A DNA stretch of 64,000 bases, taken from Linum tenue (Eukaryota > Streptophyta > Magnoliopsida > Malpighiales > Linaceae). The DNA lies in assembly GCA_946122785.1 (NCBI GenBank), contig CAMGYJ010000006.1, forward strand, positions 36,042,066-36,106,065. Direction: 5' to 3'. Positions 56,878 to 64,000 of the stretch are shown here, piece after piece (positions within the stretch are counted from its first letter, which is position 1; the number at the start of each line of letters is the position of its first letter). Both the position numbers and the translations under genes were made by a program. The notes below the pieces were generated by a model. It was not told the origin of the DNA. It ran no database searches and saw only the letters and a program-made list of their open reading frames with translations.

Positions 56878-57109
56878 TTCTTTAATTTCTTGTCAACAAT
56901 GTTTTTCAAGGTCCGAATTTATTTGGATAGGCCTAGCCTTGGTGGGAATGAGATTTTCATTGAAATCTTTTTCGTAAGGAAGATCAACCTGATGTTGTTT
57001 TTTTATGCCAAAAAGCATTGGGTGTATCAGCACAAATAGAGCTTTCAATGTGCTCTTTTAAAGAGTTGATTCGTTTTTGCCAAAGGGGTTGAGAAAGCTG
57101 TTGTAAGAT

Positions 57110-58723
57110 TCACTGAAAATGTATCTCATCATGCAAATAAGATATTTGATTAGTTTTACAACGAATTATATGGTGTATATATTTTATAGAAGAACGTCGT
57201 AAAACATTTAGGTTTCGAACTTTTGGTTTTTGGAGAAATGAGAATTCAACATTGTTGCCTAACACAACAGTGTTAATTCCTTGGTCGGTGATGGTAAAAG
57301 GTTTTAGAAGATTTAGAAAAGGTGTCCCTAAGATCACCTTTTGTTGCATGTCACGTACTAGGTTAAAAGGAGTTTTGAATTCAACATTGTGATGACAAAT
57401 TACAGCATTAGAAAGTTTATATTGTATTTGAAGAGGTTGAGAGTTAGCGGTAGATAGACGTTCGAGGGTCTTTTCATAGTACTTAGTTGGAATTAATCCT
57501 TCTTGGATGCAGTTCATGTCTGCTCCTGTATCAAGAAGGGCCACTGTGCTTAAAGTAAAATCAGAAGAAACCTGAATATTAATGATAACATACCATTTTT
57601 GGGTAGTAATGGTAGATAAAAAACATAGAAAATCGTCATCAGTTAGCATTTCCTCGGTTTCTAAACTGTTGGTTGCGTGAGGAGTTTCATCAAAAAAGTT
57701 GTCGGGGCTAGATGTTGATGGCTCTCCTAAAGGTTTGAGAGCTATTAAAGTTTGTAATATCTCATGATCACTATTTTGTAACTGTCGTAATTGTTGAATT
57801 TCTTTCTTAACAATATCCAATTCCTTTTGGAAGTCAGGAAGAGAAGGATTGTGGGAATCGTTATTACTATGTCGAGAAAGGATATCTTTGACTCTATACG
57901 TCGAACTTTGATGAAAGGGATTGGTAGGTGGAATAGTCACAGGAGGTTTCTCCATGTGCTCATGAAGCTTTTTGAAATATTTTTCTTTGAGATGAGGATT
58001 ATAAATATTATTGATTAGATCTAAGATAAGCTCTTGATCTTTGGTTAAAACATTGATAGAAGATTCAGAACTTTCATCGATGTCATCAAATTGTAAGGCC
58101 TGAAGATTCTCATCATCATCATCAGAAGAAGAAGAAGAATCCTCATGATAAGAGTAGTGTTGGAGAAAAAGATTATTGATTTTGTCATGAATCTCTTCAT
58201 CAAGATTAAGCTCATTGAGCTTCTTTTTTATACGACAATATTTGGAAATATGACTTGTTTTTCTACAACGAAAACAAGTAATGTTTTTATTTTCATTGTT
58301 AGATCGTGGTCCCTTATCTGGGCGGAGATTCCTAGAGAAATGGGATTTTTGATTCGTGGTTTTAAAAGATCGGTAGGGACGATCGCGATGTTTTTGATGA
58401 GGTTTGGGGCTACAATCCTCACAGTTAGATTTGGAAGAAATTTTTGAATAAGATTCATCAAACTGAGCACAAAAAGATCCAAGTTCTTTTCGAGTTAGTT
58501 TTTGTTCGCGTTTGATTTGTTTTTGAAGTTTTAAATCATGGCAAATTTGTAATCCTTCTTTTTGTATAAAGCTAATAAGTTCTCCGTAAGTAAGTTGATC
58601 ATAAGGAATTTGACCATTAAAAGTGTCTTGGATTTTGTTTCGGATTTTATCTCCTAAGAGACGGGGTAAACCGGCTAAAAACTTTTCTTTCCAAAATGGT
58701 TGATTACCATCTTCTCTTTGCAT
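57110..58723 (-). pseudogene. Viral coat C-terminus, zinc knuckle and protease
   Basis: The longest open frame of the window (537 codons). Coat-protein sequence comes first (FLAGLPRLLGDKIRNKI, YGELISFIQKEGLQIC). A CCHC knuckle CFRCRKTSHISKYC is near residue 155. A Ser/Asp-rich linker and then the aspartic protease STVALLDTGADMNCIQEG near residue 395 follow, then VILGTPFLNLLKPF. It is in frame with the upstream coat segment across one TGA. The RT frame follows after a shift near 57,100-56,880. Confidence 0.88.
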
Positions 58724-58750
58724 AACCCTAGTTAAAAAGGTATCTTTGTA

Positions 58751-59227
58751 TCATCGGAAGTCATGAAACTTTTTACAACGAAGATTAGAAAGTAGTTCGG
58801 CATTTTTATCTTTAAGATGTGAAGGATCTCCAATAAAATGTTTTGAAATGGCAAAAATCAGGGATGCAACTGCATCTTGAGAAGATTGATTATTGGAGTC
58901 TAAAATAGGAGTTCCAGAAGAATCACATTTGACAGCTGTAAAAATAGTTCTCTGGTATTCCGCGGTTAATATATTCTCCCACCAACCCTTTAATTGACCA
59001 GCAAAGCCGGCTATAAGTAGTTCAGCTATAGCGTAATAAGAAGTTTGATTTTGAGTTTTGTAAGCACTAGCTACCATGGTCATTTGTTGGAGAAGGTTCA
59101 AAATTTGATATTCTGAAAATCCATCAAGATTCCATTCATAAATAGAATTGGAGTTGTATTTATTTTGGATAATGGTGGGTTTCTCTTCGAGAGCTAAATC
59201 AGGTGTTGTGGGACGTGGGTAATACAT
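58751..59227 (-). pseudogene. Viral coat protein, N-terminal core
   Basis: It contains SIYEWNLDGFSEYQILNLLQ, AELLIAGFAGQLKGWWEN and SLIFAISKHFIGDP, the conserved capsid core of caulimovirids and related to retrotransposon capsids. It ends at a TGA (58751-58753), after which the same frame continues at 58750. Upstream, a Ser/Glu-rich linker (59,230-59,540) carries more breaks. Confidence 0.8.
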
Positions 59228-59542
59228 CTTAGATGCAGAGGGTTGATTCCATCGGAGACGATTGAAATCTGTTTCAATATGACCTTCTAGGTCTTGAATT
59301 ACTTCGGCTGAGTCATCGACGATTTGATCCTCGTTGCTCGTGGATTTTGAGTCTGAAATATAAGGAGTCTTAGAAGTGGATAGTTGTGTAGAAAGTTGTT
59401 TAAGACGTTTTTCTATTTCAAGCTTGAATTCAAGACTAGATTCTTTAGAAACTTCAAAAGGTATGAAAATGGGGGAATTAAGTTTGTTGGAAGGAGGAAT
59501 AAGAGTATTTGAAGTAGTCGCAAAAGACAGAGGTAAACTGAT

Positions 59543-60395
59543 TTAAATATTAGTAAGTTGATCTCCTAATGTCTGAAGAAATCGGTTTGTATAATTGTTT
59601 TGTTCAATCAGACGTCGAATATCTTCTCCTTTGACATGGTCACTATTTTCTCGTTTTAATTTAAAAGGAGAGGCTTGAACTGCTCTTCCATAATAAGAAA
59701 AATTAACAGGAGCATTAGGGGGGTGAATAGATTGGATCTTAGAGTTATTAGTAGTTAACCAAGTCATAGGCTTGGTTTGAACATTTATCGAAGATTTTGA
59801 AAAAGACTTGTTCGAACCAATTAAAGAAAGAATGGTTTTCTCGTATATTATTGAGATAATCATAGAAAGAGTTTTGTATAAGTACACGTTCTTCTTTAGA
59901 GTAATGAGTAAAAAATTGCTCACGTTTAAAACGGTTTCGTTGGGAATAGAAATCATGGCGAAGAAATTCTTTGTTGATTTTGAACTCTTGTGTAATGACA
60001 TAAAGAGCAGAAGGGATTTCTTCTTCAGGAAATGCAGCTTGTGAGGCAGTAGGAGACATATTTGGTGTTCTCGAGGTATTTATATTTGGAAAAAGAGTTG
60101 CGGGAGGTGGTGGAGTATAAACTGGCTGAGGTATGTTGATGGAGTTGTTGATTCCTCGTAGATCACAGTTGAGTGTAGAGGAGGTATGTCGAGTGGGTGT
60201 AGGTATGGGAGAAAGATTTCTACAAGATTGGCTTCTAAGAAAAGTATTGATGCGCTGTCGAGCATCGTCTGTCAATTCAGGGTCTATATCAGAAATGCTA
60301 GAGATGGAGTTCCTAGCAAAAGAGATGTTAACAGTACCATCAAGATGTTGAGTAATTTGATTAACCTGACGATGGTCGATGCTTCTGGGAATGGT
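59543..60395 (-). pseudogene. Viral polyprotein linker after movement protein
   Basis: The frame from 60395 continues the movement domain (RATIPRSIDHRQVNQIT), then 60275-59748 is Pro/Thr-rich and ends FFKIFDKCSNQAYDLV. A shift leads to VNFSYYGRAVQASPFKLK and IRRLIEQNNYTNRFLQTLG at 59,700-59,543, a block found before the coat domain in florendovirus-type polyproteins. Function unknown. Confidence 0.7.
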
Positions 60396-60402
60396 AGCTC
60401 GT

Positions 60403-61146
60403 TCAAGGGTCCATTCTTTTATGAAGAGTAACTTCTCCCCATTTGATAGTTTTGGGAGTAACAGTGTTAGTACGAGTTAAATCAGTTTGCCAAAGTATAG
60501 TTTCTCCTTTTGTACCATATTGAAGAGCTTTATAAGAGAAAGCAGATTTCATAGCTTTATAGTGTAAGCGGTAAACCAAAGAGATAGGTAAAGATCCTTG
60601 TTGGATTTTATAGTTGAAAGTTTTTATTTGTATGGTTAAAACATCTAAAATATTTTTGTCATGAAGAGAGACAGTAAAGTTTGGAAAACAATTGAAGTAA
60701 ATTGGGTCATTACAAAGACTTGATTCAACAGTTCCAAGTAAAGAGTCGTTAAACTCAAGAAACCGACAATCTCGTAAAACCATTAAAATAGCAGTATTAA
60801 GGCATTCTTTGGATAGAGGCTTAATCCCTACTTGAACTAACCCAATATGGATATAGTTGTACTTCTTTTTGTGTTGTTGAATAGAATTTTGAGACAAAAG
60901 TTTGATAGTTTCATAATCATTGAAAAGATGAATATCTCTTTCTTCGGTTTTGATGGTATAATCCATTTCATTGAGGAAGTTAAATTTGCTTTGCTCATAA
61001 ATTTCCTTTTGGGAAATCCTAGGAATTTGCCAATTATCAATTTCTTTACTAACAGTTTCAAAATTAATTTCTTCTTGGTTGATCACACGGTTCCCGGTGA
61101 TGTCAGAATTAGAGGAAGAAGAGGATAGTCTAAAAATCGAACTCAT
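60403..61146 (-). pseudogene. Viral movement protein domain
   Basis: A 247-codon frame starting MSSIFRLSSSSSNSD. It contains IHIGLVQVGIKPL, ILMVLRDCRFLEFNDSLLG and FNCFPNFTVSLHD, the signature of caulimovirid 30K-superfamily movement proteins, which help virus pass through plasmodesmata. A frameshift at about 60403 separates it from the rest of the polyprotein. The ATG at 61146 is taken as the start because it follows the leader and primer site by 124 bp. Confidence 0.85.
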
Positions 61147-61269
61147 GACTAGAGGAAAGAAGGTAAAGAAAGGTAGGATCTAACTTACAGGTGAGATAGA
61201 TTAACAGCCAAAAACGGTCTTACAACTCTCTCACAAAGGACTCAGCTAGGATCTAACCATGGGGTACCC

Positions 61270-61287
61270 ATCTCTCAACTAATACCA
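61270..61287 (-). promoter_or_regulatory. Viral primer-binding site, decayed
   Basis: Minus strand tggtattagttgagaga resembles the initiator-Met site TGGTATCAGAGC that marks nucleotide 1 of Caulimoviridae genomes. It lies at the edge of the insertion against a TA run. Confidence 0.55.
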
Positions 61288-61300
61288 TATATATACATAT

Positions 61301-61706
61301 GGTGCTTTCTACGGTAACCCGAGTGAAATCCAGGGTACCGCATACCTTGAGTATGAAAACGCTATCTAGACCTCGAATTAGCAGGATTTTTGGGCATGAT
61401 ACTATACCCTAACCCTTAATGAGTGAACCCTAGGTCCTAATTATCTAAATCATAAACTATAAACTCTAAGATGGTGCATTGATTTTTTTTCCTATATTTG
61501 GACGAATCATAACCATCGATTATTGTTTATAATTAAATTGATCTTGAGGTATAAGATTTAGATAATTAAGACCTAGATGTTGATCTTTAAGGGCTAGAGT
61601 ATAGTATCATGTCCGAAAGATCAGTCAATTCAAGTTCTAGATAGTGTTTTCTTACTCAAAGTATGCGGTACCCCGGATTTCACCCTGTGTACCGTAGGAA
61701 CTCCCC
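61301..61706. mobile_element. MITE family 1, complete copy
   Basis: Terminal inverted repeats of about 75 bp (ggtgctttctacggtaaccc; other end ggggagttcctacggtacac read inverted), 406 bp in all, bordered by atatata runs. Non-coding. Confidence 0.8.
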
Positions 61707-61722
61707 ATATATATACACATAT

Positions 61723-61920
61723 GGTGCCTTCTATGGTACTCCGGGTGAAATCCGGGGTACTGCATACCCTGAGTATGAAAACGCTAACTAGACCTCGAAT
61801 TAGCAAGATTTTTGGGTATGATACTATACCCAAACCCTTAATGAGTGAACCCTAGGTCCTAATTATCTAATCGTAAACTATAAAATCTAAGACGGTGCAT
61901 TGATTTTTTGCCTACATTTG
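61723..61920. mobile_element. MITE family 1, left half
   Basis: It repeats 61301-61500 (ggtgccttctatggtactcc …) and ends abruptly at about 61920, where chromovirus LTR sequence begins. Confidence 0.75.
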
Positions 61921-62122
61921 GTTATTTTTTCCCTTTTAATTTAATAATAATAATTTTTTGATTAAATTGTTTATTTAATAATAAGAATTTAGTAATAATA
62001 ATAGTTATTATTATTACTAATTCACGGTTTCAACCATTTGAACGTAACTGTCAATCCAACCGTTCATTTATTATGGTTGAACCTAAATTTTAATATCGGG
62101 GTGTTATATTTCCTCTACCCTT
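61921..62122 (-). repeat. Chromovirus 3 LTR remnant and polypurine tract
   Basis: AT trinucleotide tract, then 'aaccgttcatttattatgg' as at 39,415, ending gtgttata, followed by the inverted polypurine tract tttcctctaccctta. It is the U3 start of a minus-strand 3' LTR. Confidence 0.7.
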
Positions 62123-62125
62123 ACA

Positions 62126-62385
62126 GGCTGTTTGGTACCAAATGAATCAAGAATTCATTTCATTGTAAAATGAATTATCGTGTAGAATTCATTGTCAAAT
62201 GAAATCTTGTGTTTGGTATGTCATATTCAAATCTTTAGAAATAAAATGAATTGGTCGTGTAAAATTCATTTTCAAATGAATTCTTGTGTTTGGTATGTCA
62301 TATTCAAATCTTTAGAAATAAAATGAATTGGTCGTGTAAAATTCATTTTCAAATGAATTCATGTGTTTGGTATGTTATTTATATC
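62126..62385. repeat. MITE-like insertion with 75-bp tandem repeats
   Basis: It starts ggctgtttggtaccaaatga. A unit of about 75 bp (cttgtgtttggtatgtcata … ) is repeated two and a half times. It separates the polypurine tract from pol. Confidence 0.75.
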
Positions 62386-64000
62386 ACCTTCAACATGGCT
62401 ATCTTCTTCCTTTTGAGCTCCTTCTCATGCCTATCCACAATCTGAAATAGAACTTCCATTTAGGCCAAGTCATCCTCCAACTGGATATCCTCATGCCTGA
62501 TTACATGATCGGGGTTGGACCCATATGCCCTTAGCATGCTGACGTGGAAGGCGTCATGAATCCTAGATAGGCTAGGACGGCGAAGGGTCCAACACGCTCC
62601 AACAGCTTGTATGCCCCAATGTACCTAGGGCTAAGCTTTCCCTTCTTACCAAACCTCATCACTACCTTCCAAGGAGACACCCTCAAAAAAACTCTCACCA
62701 ATTTCATGCTGGCGAGGAACTCCTATCCTCTCGACATTATTCTTCTATTGGTCCTGAGCTGCCTTCAAATTCTTTCGAATTTCTTCTACCTTCTCCACTG
62801 CTTTTTGCATCATCTCTGGTCCCTCCAGCTGTCTCACTCCCTCAGCATCCCAATATAATGGCGTGTGACACTTCCTCCCATACAACACTTCATATGGAAC
62901 TATTTTTATCGAGCTATGATACTGATTATTGAAAGCAAACTCCAGTAGGGGGTAAATGCTCATCCCAAGCTCCCTTCATAGTTAGAACACAAGCTCTTAA
63001 TAAGTCCTCAAGTTTCTGGATCGTTCTCTCTGACAGCCCATTGGTCTAGGGGTGGTTTGCAGTAGAGAAATGCACCTCGGTTCCCATAGCCTTCTGCAAA
63101 CTGACCTAGAATCGGGACGTTAAGTTGGGATCACGATAAAAAAGATACGAAGTGGCACTCCGTGCAGCCTGACAATTTCCCTTAAATACAATCGAGCTAG
63201 CTCTTCCATTCATGGTTTGAATTTGATAGGTATGAAATGAGCCACCTTCGACAACCGATCTCCAATCACCAAACTCCGTAATACGCTCTAAGGGTCCTCA
63301 ACAAGCGATATACGAAATCGATAGTGACCTTCTACCATGTCCACTGTGGAATCTATAGTGGTAAATGCTCGATGACTTGGGCTTGATGCTTAGCCTTAAT
63401 CATCTGGCACTCCAAGCACTGATAGACATGTGTCGCCACTTCCTTCTTCAAACCTAGCCACCATAAATGCTCATTGAGGATACAATACATCTTGGTAGCC
63501 CCAGGATGCATCACATAGGGTGCAGAATGAGCCTCATCCAGTATATCCTTCCCCAACTTGTCTACATCAGGTACACACAACCTCCCCTGGAACATCAACA
63601 CTCCATCCACTAGTTCAAACCTGGTGTCCTTCCCTTCTAGGACATGCCTTCGGTACTTCTCAAGCTCCATATCCTCACTCTGCTTTTCCTTGATTCGTTC
63701 TTGTAAGACAGGGATAACTCTCCCTCGTCTAGCTCCAACTCCACATTCATGTCCCTCAAAGAGACCAAGTCCGAGAGAGTACTCTCCCTCTTCCTGCACA
63801 GGGCATCAGCTACCACATTTGCCTTCCCTGGATAGTAGTTGATGGTACAATCATAATTGCTCAGGAGTTCCAACCACCTCTTCTACATCATGTTTAGCTC
63901 CTTTTGATTAGTCAGGTGATGAAGACTCTTGTGATCCATGAAAATCGTGAAAGTCTAACCATAGAGGTAATGCCTCCAAATCTTCAAGGAGAATACTACT
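62386..64000 (-). pseudogene. Chromovirus 3 pol: RNase H end, integrase, chromodomain region
   Basis: Minus strand from the right: NYYPGKANVVADALCRK (RNase H end), integrase zinc region EAHSAPYVMHPGATKMY and HVYQCLECQMIKAKHQ (63799-63353). A decayed core follows with SERTIQKLEDLLRACVL, then EFAFNNQYHSSIKIVPYEVLYGRK and WDAEGVRQLEGPE (62963-62745). Last come PRYIGAYKLLERVGPFA and a chromodomain-like QIVDRHEKELKRKKI near 62,400. This is Del/Tekay-type Ty3/gypsy. Multiple frameshifts; it continues beyond the window. Confidence 0.82.

Larger units (their letters stand above)
53772..61287 (-). mobile_element. Endogenous pararetrovirus, Florendovirus-like, about 7.5 kb
   Basis: On the minus strand the order is primer site, movement protein, coat protein with zinc knuckle, protease, RT, RNase H, a second ORF, and a promoter with TATA box. 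This is the Caulimoviridae layout with one long polyprotein plus ORF2, as described for florendoviruses. It is one genome length, with its ends at the primer site (right) and just after the promoter (left). Frameshifts and in-frame stops break both ORFs. Genus placement is by ORF order and motif memory, not by phylogeny. Confidence 0.82.

Overview
The window is nuclear DNA of a flowering plant, probably a eudicot; the species cannot be named from it. It is a dense nest of transposable elements plus one endogenous pararetrovirus. I found no intact host gene, rRNA, tRNA or CRISPR array. Plant origin follows from Athila, Tat and chromovirus LTR retrotransposons, a RICESLEEPER-type hAT transposase, Mutator-like elements with long inverted repeats, and a Caulimoviridae-type genome.

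Layout. 1-2910: 3' end of a Del/Tekay-like chromovirus (pol tail, polypurine tract, 2.8-kb LTR). It sits in an Athila-like element (2911-6994: env-like remnant, 3' UTR, 3' LTR), which sits in the integrase of an older Tat-type element read on the minus strand (6995-17354). That Tat element also carries a 289-bp insertion (7656-7944), a chromovirus solo LTR (8250-10389) and a 3.9-kb hAT transposon (12664-16571). Its 5' LTR (17355-17954 and 44548 to about 44905) is split by a 26.6-kb Athila composite (17955-44547) with matching LTRs and a gcatc target duplication.

Inside that composite are decayed gag, protease, RT, RNase H and integrase; a chromovirus solo LTR (22741-23889); a second Athila of another LTR subfamily that lacks RT to integrase (27282 to about 33500); a third-subfamily solo LTR (33850-35214); and a minus-strand chromovirus derivative with no recognisable coding (36238-42683) that itself hosts a MULE and a MITE.

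Right of the Tat LTR: unassigned decayed DNA (44906-46714), a recombined minus-strand Athila fragment (46715-50450) interrupted by the start of another LTR element (48003-49325), a second MULE (50520-51893), and then TA-rich DNA with clustered MITEs around a nearly full-length Florendovirus-like pararetrovirus (53772-61287, minus strand). The window ends in a decayed minus-strand chromovirus pol.

None of the elements looks autonomous now. The most unusual signal is in the chromovirus LTRs. Two of them carry arrays of short stem-loops in which the loop is constant while the stem arms change in a complementary way from unit to unit; a third LTR shows the same plan with another loop. A parallel pattern is that each Athila LTR subfamily carries its own palindromic word repeated through U3 (gttacgg, gttcacgg or aacacgg).
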